A stretch of 40,679 nt of DNA from NCBI GenBank assembly GCA_964618455.1, contig CAZUAQ010000047.1, positions 1 through 40,679 of the forward strand, written 5' to 3'. A program made the position numbers and the translations under genes. Positions within the stretch are counted from its first letter, which is position 1. Every line of letters starts with the position of its first letter. Below are positions 1 to 8,236 of the stretch, in pieces. Origin of the DNA: CAZUAQ01 sp964618455 (GTDB lineage Bacteria; Planctomycetota; Phycisphaerae; UBA1845; PWPN01). The notes beneath the pieces are model-generated. The model searched no databases, was not told the origin of the DNA, and was given only the letters and a program-made list of their open reading frames with translations.

Positions 1-149
1 ATCTATTTCATCTCGCGGTGACTGCCGTGGAGACTGCGGTCACCACATGGACGCGACACGCCGAAATGGGTCCACAGAAATACTGATCCTCCATGATCTC
101 ATAATGACGATCCTGTACGTACTCTGTGACGTTATGGTACGATAGCCGG

Positions 150-359
150 TCAATTCAATGCTTCCTCGAGGACGTCGCTGTTCAGTTCGACCGCGAGGAC
201 GAACAGGCCGTCGCGTAACAATCGAGTGCGCACGTGGATGAACGCCGATGAACCCAGATGAGAGAGTACGACGAGAGTTCCTGCACACCCGATCCTATTC
301 GCGTTTATCGTCGTTACGGATTCCTTGCCAAGGTTGAACCGTTCGTATCCATCCGTCAA
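150..359 (-). CDS. Possible small ORF after the csrA-like gene
   Basis: An open frame of 69 codons whose TTG start would overlap the TGA stop of the csrA-like gene (TTGA). It encodes no motif I recognise. Its second half has strongly G/C third codon positions, as real genes here do, while the first half does not. It could be a translationally coupled small protein, the decayed end of an older gene, or chance. The remaining bases at 1-149 show no gene, hairpin or repeat that I can support. Confidence 0.2.
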   Translation of the reverse strand: MTDGYERFNLGKESVTTINANRIGCAGTLVVLSHLGSSAFIHVRTRLLRDGLFVLAVELNSDVLEEALN

Positions 360-697
360 TCGCTATCACGGTTTTCGCGCTGCATGGCGTCGTAGACTTC
401 CTGGCGATAAACGGGAAGGTCATATTCCACGTCGATCGCCAGCCGCACTCTGTCGCCACGGAAATCGATGGGCCTGACAGAGAAGACGCCCGGGAGCACG
501 AGTGAGGAGTCCTCGCATACGGCCACGATGGCAGCATTCGTCCGTCGTTCCTTGATGCTGCCACTGACGTTATGGATGACGTCAGCGGGTGCGCTTAGCT
601 TTAGTGTGGCTTCATCGACGGCGATATTCTCGACGGTGATATGAATGGCTTCGCCGATCAGGATCGTCTGTCGGGTTTGGCGGGAGATGACCAGCAT
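356..697 (-). CDS. csrA: CsrA-like RNA-binding regulator, apparent tandem fusion of two CsrA units
   Basis: CsrA is a ~60-residue homodimer that binds GGA motifs in mRNA leaders and controls translation of carbon storage, motility and biofilm genes. This protein has 113 residues. Residues 1-43 line up without gaps on classical CsrA: MLVISR for strand 1, the TILIGE turn, and the Ala36-Pro37 and Val40 positions. Residues 55-107 line up on a second complete CsrA with a constant offset of 54, with the GDRVRL strand and the PVYRQEVYDAM end at the expected places. The first unit keeps the strand-1 RNA-contact residues (Ile4, Arg6) but has Val at the position of Arg44. The second keeps Arg98, equivalent to Arg44, but has lost Arg6 (Val60). 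It may therefore fold as a single-chain pseudo-dimer. ATG at 697 is the natural start, with only a weak Shine-Dalgarno (GATGGA). The CsrA assignment is firm; the tandem reading is from hand alignment. Confidence 0.8.
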   Translation of the reverse strand: MLVISRQTRQTILIGEAIHITVENIAVDEATLKLSAPADVIHNVSGSIKERRTNAAIVAVCEDSSLVLPGVFSVRPIDFRGDRVRLAIDVEYDLPVYRQEVYDAMQRENRDSD

Positions 698-1010
698 GGA
701 TCCATCATATCATCGCCGGTCTTGAGCACGAATCGACTTGGCACAGGATCTATCGGTCGTTCACTGCCGCTTTACCTGTCGCAACTTCCCTTCCGACGAA
801 CGCGAATTCCCGTCGATAACCATGAGGGACCGGCAGCGTATCCCGTGGAAACTTCGAGACTTGCAACCGCATCGGTGCGGATGGGAACCACGGGCATCCT
901 CATGCGTCAGATGGACCGAGACACTTGGAGCGGGCATAGAATACCGCCGTATCGGCGCATAGACAGTCTCGCGGATGGGGAAGGGCTTGACCCGAGAAGG
1001 AGAATTACGC
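698..1010. other. Intergenic region between divergent csrA-like and beta-propeller genes
   Basis: These 313 bases separate two divergent genes and should hold both promoters. The open frames crossing it have no recognisable product and poor codon use. I see no convincing -10/-35 pair, repeat or terminator. The only clear signal is the Shine-Dalgarno GAGAAGGAGA just before the ATG at 1011. Confidence 0.5.
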
Positions 1011-3035
1011 ATGAAACGTCTGATGGGAGCGACGGCGATTGGTCTGCTGGTGGCGGCCGGGGGGATGGAATGTATCCCGATTCCGAACGGTGACGACAAC
1101 CAGCCGCGGGTGGCGGCGCTGCGGGGCTTCGACTCCGAACAGGAACTTCACGACTACCTCGTCGACCAGGTCCGCACGGAGCAGAACCGCGACGACGGCG
1201 GCGGGATCGGCATCTTTCCTTTCTTCGGCGGACTGCCCTCACCGGCGGCGGATGAGAGCTTCGCCGACAGTGACGACGGCGCGGCGGATAGCGCGGGGGA
1301 GTCGGTTGACTTCTCCACGACCAACATCCAGGAGGCCGGCGTCGACGAAAGTGACATCGTCAAGAACGACGCCGAGACGATCTTCGCCCTGCAGGACCGA
1401 ACCATTCACGTCGTCGACGCCTCCCCCGCCGGTGAACTGGCGGAGGTGGCCACGATTGAACTCGACTTCTACGGCGACTCGCTCTATTTCAATGGAACGA
1501 CTCTGATCGCCCTTTCGCAGAATTACGGCTTCTACTATGAAGATGATGTCGTCTTCGAGGGTGACGCGGACGCCGCGCAAACGTCGACCGACGTCCTCGG
1601 CGGTCCTTACTTCGACGGCGCGCAGACGAACATTGATTTCTACGATGTGACCGACCCGGCCGCACCGACCACGATCGCCACGGTCAAGCTCGAGGGCAAT
1701 CTGGTCAGCAGCCGGTTGATCGACACCAAGTTGCATGTCGTCACCAACAGTTATCCGAACTTCCCCTTCGATCTGACGCCGATCAATCTCGAATCGACCA
1801 CGGTCAGCGAGTGGATCCCGGACTACCAGATCGAGACCGATGCCGGCATGGTGGCCGACGGCGACGTCGTCGCGTGGCCCGACGTCTTCCGGCCCGAGGA
1901 TCCCAACGGCTACAGCATCACGACCGTCGTGACGATCGATGTGACCGATCCGACGGCCGAGTTCGCCTCCACCGCCATCACCGCCGACGCCGGTGTCATC
2001 TACGCCAGCACGGAAGCGCTCTACCTGACGGATACCGATTACAGTTTCACGGATTTCGCGGCCCAGACCGACACGATCGTGCACAAGCTGAGCTTTACCG
2101 AGACCGGCACCGAGTACATCGCCAGCGGAATCGTGCCGGGCCGCCCGCTGAACCAGTACGCGCTTGGCGAGTACGAGGATCACCTGCGGATCGCCACGAC
2201 CGTCGACGATTTCACCAGTGCGTCATCCAACAACGTTTACGTGATGGGCGTGGACGGCATCAATCTCGACGTGGTCGGCCAGGTGGAGGGCATCGCCCCC
2301 GGCGAGACCATCTACGCCGTGCGCTTCCTCGGCCCGCGCGGGTTCGTCGTGACGTTCAAGCGCATCGACCCGCTGTTCACGCTCGATCTCGCCGACCCGA
2401 CCGACCCGCAGATCATCGGCGAGTTGAAGGTCCCGGGCTATTCGGATCACATCCAGCTCCTGGACGAAAATCACCTGCTGACGATCGGCAAGGATGCTCA
2501 GGACGCGGGCGATTTCGCCTGGGTGCAGGGGGTGCAGTTGTCCATCTTCGATGTGACCGACATGGCCGAGCCCACGCTGCTGCACAAGGAGATCATCGGC
2601 GGGCGCGGCTCCAGCAGTGAGGCGAACTCTAACCCGAAAGCGTTCAATTACTATCCGCCGCTCAACGCCCTGGCCTTCCCGATGGACGAGTACGGCAGCG
2701 AAACCAGCGGCCCGGAGTTCGGCGGGCACGTCTTCACCGGTCTGTATGTTTACCGCGTGACTGTCGAAAACGGTTTTGAGGAACTCGGGCGCATCTCGTC
2801 TTCGGATGGGCTTCAAGAGGATGACTGCTTCTTCGGCTATTACGGGTTCACCCGGGGCGTCTTTATCGATGACACGGTCTATGCGGTACGCGGCGATGGC
2901 GTGAAAGCCGCTCTCGTCGAGGACGTGAGCACGATCATCGGCGAAACGACATTCGCCAACGCCGAGCCCCCGATCGAAGAGTGCTTCTTCGTCGAGCCGA
3001 TCGATTTCCTTCCCGTCGGCGATGATGTGAGGTAG
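1011..3035 (+). CDS. Secreted beta-propeller domain protein (PF09826-like)
   Basis: This 674-residue exported protein belongs to the family of extracellular C-terminal beta-propeller proteins of unknown function. The ATG at 1011 is preferred over an in-frame upstream start because AGGAGA precedes it at good spacing and a signal peptide follows directly (MKRLMGATAIGLLVAAGG). A Cys at residue 21 follows the hydrophobic core, but GMEC is a poor lipobox, so ordinary secretion and lipoprotein are both possible. An acidic linker (about 80-100) leads into TTNIQEAGVDESDIVKND (103-120), the family's signature motif. The rest is a run of strand-rich repeats with xxVDVTDPxxP-type motifs, as expected for propeller blades. 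It stands alone on its strand, with a terminator-like hairpin about 115 bases downstream. Substrate and partner are unknown. Confidence 0.85.
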   Translation: MKRLMGATAIGLLVAAGGMECIPIPNGDDNQPRVAALRGFDSEQELHDYLVDQVRTEQNRDDGGGIGIFPFFGGLPSPAADESFADSDDGAADSAGESVDFSTTNIQEAGVDESDIVKNDAETIFALQDRTIHVVDASPAGELAEVATIELDFYGDSLYFNGTTLIALSQNYGFYYEDDVVFEGDADAAQTSTDVLGGPYFDGAQTNIDFYDVTDPAAPTTIATVKLEGNLVSSRLIDTKLHVVTNSYPNFPFDLTPINLESTTVSEWIPDYQIETDAGMVADGDVVAWPDVFRPEDPNGYSITTVVTIDVTDPTAEFASTAITADAGVIYASTEALYLTDTDYSFTDFAAQTDTIVHKLSFTETGTEYIASGIVPGRPLNQYALGEYEDHLRIATTVDDFTSASSNNVYVMGVDGINLDVVGQVEGIAPGETIYAVRFLGPRGFVVTFKRIDPLFTLDLADPTDPQIIGELKVPGYSDHIQLLDENHLLTIGKDAQDAGDFAWVQGVQLSIFDVTDMAEPTLLHKEIIGGRGSSSEANSNPKAFNYYPPLNALAFPMDEYGSETSGPEFGGHVFTGLYVYRVTVENGFEELGRISSSDGLQEDDCFFGYYGFTRGVFIDDTVYAVRGDGVKAALVEDVSTIIGETTFANAEPPIEECFFVEPIDFLPVGDDVR

Positions 3036-3267
3036 TGGGTCGTGGATCGTGGTTAGTGGTTAGTGGGCAGTGAAGAGTCGGTTGTTGATCCCGGCTTCCG
3101 AGCGCTACGGCTTCGGACAAACGCTTCCGCAGCGAGTGGATGACATCAAGGCGGGCTCACGCGTCACACCGGCGCATGAGCCCGCCCTCTCTTTCCAACG
3201 ATTCACCAACCACGATCAACGAACGACTATCAATGGGTTACTGACCACGATGCACTGTCCACGAATG
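3036..3267. repeat. GTGG-rich degenerate repeats in inverted orientation around a hairpin
   Basis: After the beta-propeller stop the plus strand reads as short degenerate GTGG/TTAGTGG units (about 3033-3071). Similar units recur in reverse orientation at about 3205-3267. The best-matched arms are GATCGTGGTTAGT at 3045-3057 and the reverse complement of GATCGTGGTTGGT at 3205-3217, with one difference in 13. The hairpin at 3150-3186 lies between them. No gene is supported here. Confidence 0.5.
3150..3186. terminator. Stem-loop, candidate terminator
   Basis: GGCGGGCTCA (3150-3159) pairs perfectly with TGAGCCCGCC (3177-3186). Three further inner pairs (GCG/CGC) follow a C-A mismatch, leaving a 9-base loop. 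The plus-strand 3' side is CTCTCTTTCC, pyrimidine-rich but with few T, so Rho-independent termination of the beta-propeller transcript is plausible but not certain. It could also serve the convergent CBM48 gene. Confidence 0.45.
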
Positions 3268-3268
3268 C

Positions 3269-3550
3269 CTATCCCACGCGGACCAGCGCGTCGCTTGTCC
3301 CGAACACGTTCGGCACCTGCGCCTCGGCATCCGAATCCTCCTGCCATTGCCCGTCGACCATGAACTTGTATCGATGCTCGCCCGCCTCGAGCTTGACGCG
3401 CTTGCAAAACGTGCCGTCTTTCTGCCGCGTCATTTTGCCCGCTTCCGGCTGCCACCCGTTGAACGTCCCGGCCAACGCCACCTGCCGGCACTCGCGGTCC
3501 GGGGCGTACACGAACGTAACCTGCGCGGATTTGCCTTTCTTGATCACCAT
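3269..3550 (-). CDS. Stand-alone CBM48 (AMPK/isoamylase N-terminal type) glycogen-binding protein
   Basis: A 93-residue protein made up of one carbohydrate-binding module of family 48, which binds alpha-1,4/1,6-glucans such as glycogen. The family features are VTFVYAPDRECRQVALAGTFNGW followed by a KDGTFCKRVKLEAGEHRYKFMVDGQW strand pair; the FNGW, the glycine-rich turn and YKFxVDGxW are the hallmarks. No catalytic domain is attached, so it may be a regulatory or targeting subunit. Three in-frame ATGs lie at 3565, 3559 and 3550. I choose 3550 because GAGG sits 9 bases before it, whereas 3565 has no Shine-Dalgarno. A TACAAT-like -10 (minus strand, 3605-3610) lies upstream but lacks a good -35. 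The 296 bases from 3566 to 3861 hold no gene. Confidence 0.75.
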   Translation of the reverse strand: MVIKKGKSAQVTFVYAPDRECRQVALAGTFNGWQPEAGKMTRQKDGTFCKRVKLEAGEHRYKFMVDGQWQEDSDAEAQVPNVFGTSDALVRVG

Positions 3551-3861
3551 TTTCGTCATCCTCATGATTCGCTGAACAGGCGTCCCATCCTGGGTTTCGA
3601 AATCATTGTATGCAGGCGGTATGCGGATGCCATACCTCTCTGCAACATCTTTGAAGACAACAAGTTAAAGCCATAAACCCAAAAGGCCTGAACCCCCGTT
3701 CACGGATCTCCATCCTGGCGACGCACGCCCGTCTTCTTCTTCGCGCGACGGCATGGATGATTGGGGCTTCATTGCCGATGAGTTATGATGGAAATGGGCC
3801 GCAGAGGTCCCGCCCGAGCGTTCTATCATGGACGCCACATGCTCTATCAGGAGTGACCGAC

Positions 3862-4743
3862 ATGCTGACGTTGACCTTCCTTGGCGTGGGCTCCGCCTTC
3901 GCCAAACGAAACCACCATTCGAATGCCCTGATCGAAGCATGGGAGCGCGGGCCGGACGAACAGGAGCAGCCCGACGACGTACTGCTGGTGGACTATGGCG
4001 GCACCGGCCCCCTGGCGCTGCATGCCCTGATGCAGAAACCTGGCTTCCGCTACCTCAACCGCGAAGGCGTCATCAATTACCCCGCCATCCGCAAGGTGTT
4101 CATCACTCACCAGCACGCCGACCACATCGGCGGACTCGAAGAGATGGCCATGATGAACACCTACGTCTATAGCGATGACGACTCGGGCAAGTCTTTCAAA
4201 CCGCAGATCATCAGTTCCGTCAGCATCCTGGTAAACCTCTGGGATCAGTCCCTCAAGGGCGGCATGGGCGCGATGGCGGGGCGCTACGCCATGCTGCAGG
4301 ACTACTTCTTCATTCTCGCGATCCGCCCCGGCGAACCCGGCCAGGATCGCTTCACGCTCCTCAAGCGCTATCGCTTCCAGCTTTTTCCCACCGATCACAT
4401 TCAGATGGAGCGCAAGTACGACTGGCCATCGTACGGACTCTACATCGAGGATACGCAGAGCAAGACATCAGTCTTCTATTCCGGCGATACGCGTTTCGAC
4501 TACGCCGCCTACGGGCGCATGCTCGATCGCGCCCGCATCGCCTTTCACGATGTGCAGCTCTTCGATCACCCCGTCACCGTCCATGCCACGATCAACGAGA
4601 TGCGCACGCTCCCCGAAGAAATCCGTAAGAAGACGTGGCTTTACCACTACGGCGATGATTGGGACGCGGGCCCCTTCGACGACGTGCCCAACACCTTCGC
4701 AGGGTTTGCCCAGCCGGGCGTACGCTACCGCCTGCTGGACTGA
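3862..4743 (+). CDS. Metallo-beta-lactamase-fold hydrolase (tRNase Z/phosphodiesterase-like)
   Basis: A 293-residue cytoplasmic enzyme with the metallo-beta-lactamase fold. The N-terminus (MLTLTFLGVGSAF) is the usual first strand. The metal-binding motif is THQHADHIGG, with His83, His85, Asp87 and His88, and a later YSGDTRFD segment supplies the bridging Asp. The overall pattern recalls ribonuclease Z-like or cyclic phosphodiesterase-like members rather than antibiotic-hydrolysing enzymes, but the substrate cannot be named. The ATG at 3862 is chosen over an upstream in-frame ATG at 3757 because AGGAG precedes it by 8 bases and the fold starts there. The GH127 gene follows on the same strand after 72 bases and may be co-transcribed. 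Confidence 0.8.
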   Translation: MLTLTFLGVGSAFAKRNHHSNALIEAWERGPDEQEQPDDVLLVDYGGTGPLALHALMQKPGFRYLNREGVINYPAIRKVFITHQHADHIGGLEEMAMMNTYVYSDDDSGKSFKPQIISSVSILVNLWDQSLKGGMGAMAGRYAMLQDYFFILAIRPGEPGQDRFTLLKRYRFQLFPTDHIQMERKYDWPSYGLYIEDTQSKTSVFYSGDTRFDYAAYGRMLDRARIAFHDVQLFDHPVTVHATINEMRTLPEEIRKKTWLYHYGDDWDAGPFDDVPNTFAGFAQPGVRYRLLD

Positions 4744-4815
4744 ATCGATCGCCTTCGGATACGATCCCAACCTGTTGTGTCACCCAATCGATCCACTCAC
4801 CACACGAGGACACCC

Positions 4816-7218
4816 ATGCGACTCGATTCCCCACGGCGTGGCGGCACCATGTTCTGGATCCTTTCGGCCCTCTGTTCCGGCATCTGTGCCACTGTGCTTT
4901 GGGCGGATGTAAACGCCGACGGAATGCAGCCGATCCCGCCCGGTGACTTCCGGCTCGAGGGCTATCTCGGCGAACGCATTGATGCCAATCGCCACGGCAT
5001 TCTGATGGACAAGGACGAAGCGGCGTTGCTGGCGCCCTTCCGCGACCGGGGCAACAAGGATCAGAGCTGGATCGGTGAGCACGTCGGCAAATGGCTCTCC
5101 GCCGCCGCCATCGCCTGCCGCCACGCGCCGGACGACGACGCCCTCCGCGCCAAGCTGATCCGTGTGGCCGACGGGCTCATCGCCACGCAGGAGGACGACG
5201 GCTACCTCGGCACCTACATCAAGAGCGACCGGTGGACGAGCTGGGATGTCTGGGTTCTCAAGTACAACCTGATCGGTCTGATCGAAGCGTACGACACCAC
5301 CGGCGACGCGCGCTACCTGCAGGCCTGCCGCGGCATCGGCGACCTGATGTCCGACACCTTCGGCCCGGACAAGCGCGATATCCTCAAGGCGGGCACGCAC
5401 CGGGGCATGGCTCCCGCCAGCATCCTGCAGCCGATCGTGTGGCTGTATCAGCGCACGAACGAACCGCGCTACCGCGATTTCGCGGCGTACCTTGTCGAAG
5501 CGCTGGCCCGCGATGGCGGACCGAAGATCGTACCCGACCTGATGAAAGGCACACCGATCCACAAAGTGGCCAACGCCAAGGCTTATGAAATGCTGTCCGA
5601 CATCCTTGGACTGCTGGAAGCCCATCGCGAGGGCCTGTGTCCCGATGCCGTGAAGGCGTCGAAGAAGGCGGCGGCGGACATCCTCGCGAACCGACTGTAC
5701 ATCACCGGCGGATCGACCTACGGAGAGTTCTTCCAGGAGACCGGGCACCTGCCCAACGTCGGCCACGTCGGCGAAACCTGCGTCACCATGAGCCAGCTTC
5801 AGTTCTACAACGAACTGCTCCGCCAGACCGGCGACATCACCTACGCCCACGCCGCCGAACACCTGATCCACAATCACCTGCTCGCCTGTCAGCACGCCGA
5901 CGGCAAGTCGATCTGCTACTACACCCCGCTGCGCGGGCACAAGTTCTACTTCACGTTTCTCGGATGCTGCATCTCGAGCGGACCGCGCGCCCTGGCGATG
6001 ATGCCCGAGACCGCCTATCTCCAGCAGCCCGACGTATTGATCGTCAATCATCTCGGCGCTGCCACACTCGATACGACGCTCGACAGCGGCCAACGCGTGA
6101 TTCTCAAGCAGTCCTCCGACTATCCCTGGGACGGAATCGTGAAGTTCGATGTCAGCATGGAAGGCGATACCCCCGTCACGATGAAGATCAGGATCCCGTC
6201 ATTCGCAGGTAGCGGCATCAAGCTCAATGAACATGCCGCCAACGTGTCGGAAGATGAATTGAACGCGGAAACGATCGCTCTTCTCATCAATACTCTCCCC
6301 ACGGGGCAAGGTTGGTGGCAAGACATCACGATCGATGCGAGCAAGCGTCAGTTCGAGCTCGAAATGGATTTATCCTGGGAACTGATCGAAGGTGAAGGGC
6401 AGAACGAGGGATATGTCGCGTTGCAGCGCGGTCCGGTGGTCTTCGCGTACGACCTCCACGCCAATCGCGCCATCACCAACGCCTTGTACGCTTCCTTCCC
6501 ATCCGCGCTCGATGACCTCGCTCCGAAGCTGATCCGAAGAGATGATCACGTCTTCGTCGAGGTCAGCGGCTTGACGCCCGAAGGCGACGCCATCCCCCCC
6601 GGCACCGATGACCCGCTGTCCGCCCCGCCGGTATCATGGAAGAAACAACGCCTCAAGCTGCTGCCTTATGCCGCCGCGGGCGAAAAGGATTACTTCACCG
6701 TCTGGCTTCCCATCCGGTCGGACGCCGTGAACCCCCAGCGATCACTTTTCTCGAACGCTCATCAGAAACTTTCCCGCCAGGGCAGGCACGACGGCTCCCT
6801 TGTGGACAACGACCCCACGACGTTCGCCTCCACCGATAACGGCCAGTCGGCGGAGAAGGACTTCTTCGAGGTCGGCTGCGGCTGGCACACGAAGTACAAC
6901 GTAATCGTCTTCCGCCACGGCAGGACATTCCCCGGCGGGGGCTGGTTCGACACGTCGAAGGGCAAGCCGGAAATCCTGGCGGGCTCCTACGGCCGCTACT
7001 ACTCCATCGGTACGCTGGACGACTATCCCGACACCACCGCCACCGACCCCGGCAAACTGGAAGACGGGCAGCCGTTTCGATTCATCATCCCGAAGGATCA
7101 CCGCGAATCCGAGCACGCCATCCGCATCCAGGGCGTCCCCGCCCACGGCGAAGCCCCTGATCAAAGCTTCAGCACCTGCGCGAACATCGAGATCTATTAC
7201 GACCCGGAACTGGAATGA
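4816..7218 (+). CDS. Secreted GH127 glycoside hydrolase (DUF1680, beta-L-arabinofuranosidase type)
   Basis: An 800-residue exported enzyme of the DUF1680/GH127 family, whose characterised members release beta-L-arabinofuranose with a zinc-bound cysteine nucleophile. Candidate active-site residues are visible: Glu304 in GSTYGEFFQETGHLPN, Glu320 and Cys322 in GETCVTMSQ, and Cys384-Cys385 in GCCISSGPR. The Glu304-to-Glu320 spacing of 16 matches the spacing I recall for the bifidobacterial enzyme (Glu322, Glu338, Cys340, then the Cys417-Cys418 pair). The alpha-barrel covers roughly residues 40-400, with beta-sandwich domains behind it. The start at 4816 follows GAGGA at 5-base spacing, and MRLDSPRRGGTMFWILSALC leads a signal peptide probably cut near WA-DV. 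The stop lies 4 bases from the convergent regulator gene. Family certain; sugar specificity not. Confidence 0.9.
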   Translation: MRLDSPRRGGTMFWILSALCSGICATVLWADVNADGMQPIPPGDFRLEGYLGERIDANRHGILMDKDEAALLAPFRDRGNKDQSWIGEHVGKWLSAAAIACRHAPDDDALRAKLIRVADGLIATQEDDGYLGTYIKSDRWTSWDVWVLKYNLIGLIEAYDTTGDARYLQACRGIGDLMSDTFGPDKRDILKAGTHRGMAPASILQPIVWLYQRTNEPRYRDFAAYLVEALARDGGPKIVPDLMKGTPIHKVANAKAYEMLSDILGLLEAHREGLCPDAVKASKKAAADILANRLYITGGSTYGEFFQETGHLPNVGHVGETCVTMSQLQFYNELLRQTGDITYAHAAEHLIHNHLLACQHADGKSICYYTPLRGHKFYFTFLGCCISSGPRALAMMPETAYLQQPDVLIVNHLGAATLDTTLDSGQRVILKQSSDYPWDGIVKFDVSMEGDTPVTMKIRIPSFAGSGIKLNEHAANVSEDELNAETIALLINTLPTGQGWWQDITIDASKRQFELEMDLSWELIEGEGQNEGYVALQRGPVVFAYDLHANRAITNALYASFPSALDDLAPKLIRRDDHVFVEVSGLTPEGDAIPPGTDDPLSAPPVSWKKQRLKLLPYAAAGEKDYFTVWLPIRSDAVNPQRSLFSNAHQKLSRQGRHDGSLVDNDPTTFASTDNGQSAEKDFFEVGCGWHTKYNVIVFRHGRTFPGGGWFDTSKGKPEILAGSYGRYYSIGTLDDYPDTTATDPGKLEDGQPFRFIIPKDHRESEHAIRIQGVPAHGEAPDQSFSTCANIEIYYDPELE

Positions 7219-7222
7219 ACGA

Positions 7223-8125
7223 TCAGTCCGCCAGGGTCTTATCCCGCGCGGTCTGCGTGATGGCCAACGTGGCGGGATGCTTGACCTGACGCTCGACGGA
7301 AATGGCGTAGAACTGCTCTTTCACCTCGGGCAGCGTGCCCAGCCGGCGCACGCTGTACTGGCGTCGGATGTCCGCTTCGATCACGGACGGCGCGACGAAC
7401 AATCCTCTTCCCGCCTGCCCGAAGACTTTCAGTAATGCGCTGTCCTCGATCTCGCCGACGATGTGCGGCCGCACGTTCTCCGCATCGCACCACCGATCCA
7501 GCGAGCGGCGGAGCATGGTGGAAGGCGTGGGCAGGATGAAGGGCGCGCCGTCCAGCGAATGGGGGAACCCCCGGCGGTAGTTTTTGGCCAGCGCCTCCGA
7601 GCCGAGCACGGTCACATCGCATTCCCCCAGGAGATGGTTGAACGCATTGACCTGAACGTCACTGCCGATGGGGGAATCCGAGAGCACGACGTCCAGGTCA
7701 TGCACGGCCAGGCGGGTCAGCAGCTCGCTCTTCTTGCCCTCGTAACAGACCACGTGCACCGGATCTTTCAGGTCGAATGCCGGCTTGATCAGACGATACG
7801 TCACCAGCTTGGGAAGCACATCGGTCACGCCGATATGAAATCGAAGCCGACCGGCCGGCGTTCGCCCTTTCAACGTGTCGAGCAGTTCGTTGCCGAGTGT
7901 GAAGATCTCATCGGCGTAGCGGAAGACGACGCGACCCTGTTCCGTCAGGGCAAGGGTCCGACCGCTCTTGACGAACAGGGCATGCCCGAGCGACGTCTCG
8001 AGTTGCCGAAGCTGCGCCGAGATCGTCGGCTGGGCGAGATGCAGCCGTTCGCCCGCCGCGCGGATCGTGCCCTCCCTGGCCACCATCCAGAAATAGTACA
8101 GGTGATGATAATTCAGCCATTCCAT
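7223..8125 (-). CDS. LysR-type transcriptional regulator, NhaR-like
   Basis: A 300-residue DNA-binding regulator. The N-terminal winged helix-turn-helix reads MEWLNYHHLYYFWMVAREGTIRAA and then LAQPTISAQLRQLE, very close to the start of NhaR, the activator of the Na+/H+ antiporter gene in enterobacteria. Residues about 90-295 form the LysR effector-binding domain. Planctomycetes carry many NhaR-like copies, and no antiporter is nearby, so sodium sensing is not implied. I use the ATG at 8125 because family members begin there. An ATG 15 bases upstream (8140) has a GGGA at usable spacing and is possible. The gene diverges from hpf, and its 3' end nearly touches the GH127 gene, which it might or might not control. 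Confidence 0.85.
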   Translation of the reverse strand: MEWLNYHHLYYFWMVAREGTIRAAGERLHLAQPTISAQLRQLETSLGHALFVKSGRTLALTEQGRVVFRYADEIFTLGNELLDTLKGRTPAGRLRFHIGVTDVLPKLVTYRLIKPAFDLKDPVHVVCYEGKKSELLTRLAVHDLDVVLSDSPIGSDVQVNAFNHLLGECDVTVLGSEALAKNYRRGFPHSLDGAPFILPTPSTMLRRSLDRWCDAENVRPHIVGEIEDSALLKVFGQAGRGLFVAPSVIEADIRRQYSVRRLGTLPEVKEQFYAISVERQVKHPATLAITQTARDKTLAD

Positions 8126-8173
8126 AGCTTGAGAATACATCGGTTTTCCCGATATATCAATGACGTGAATTCT

Positions 8174-8179
8174 ATTATA
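8174..8179 (-). promoter_or_regulatory. Candidate -10 for the NhaR-like gene
   Basis: A perfect TATAAT lies on the minus strand in the AT-rich divergent intergenic region, about 35-55 bases before the candidate starts. The -35 at 17-base spacing (TATAGA) is weak. Confidence 0.35.
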
Positions 8180-8198
8180 TGAATGGGCCGGATCGGTC

Positions 8199-8204
8199 TA
8201 TATT
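8199..8204 (+). promoter_or_regulatory. hpf: Candidate -10 for hpf
   Basis: TATATT lies 32 bases before the hpf start, without a good -35. The two divergent promoter candidates are about 20 bases apart, so RNA polymerase or the LysR regulator bound at one would affect the other. Confidence 0.25.
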
Positions 8205-8236
8205 AGTAACAGCCGATCAACACAAGGAGAATTTCA

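Noticed and set aside
738..962. Open frames between the csrA-like and beta-propeller genes
   Set aside because: No Shine-Dalgarno, no family and poor codon use.
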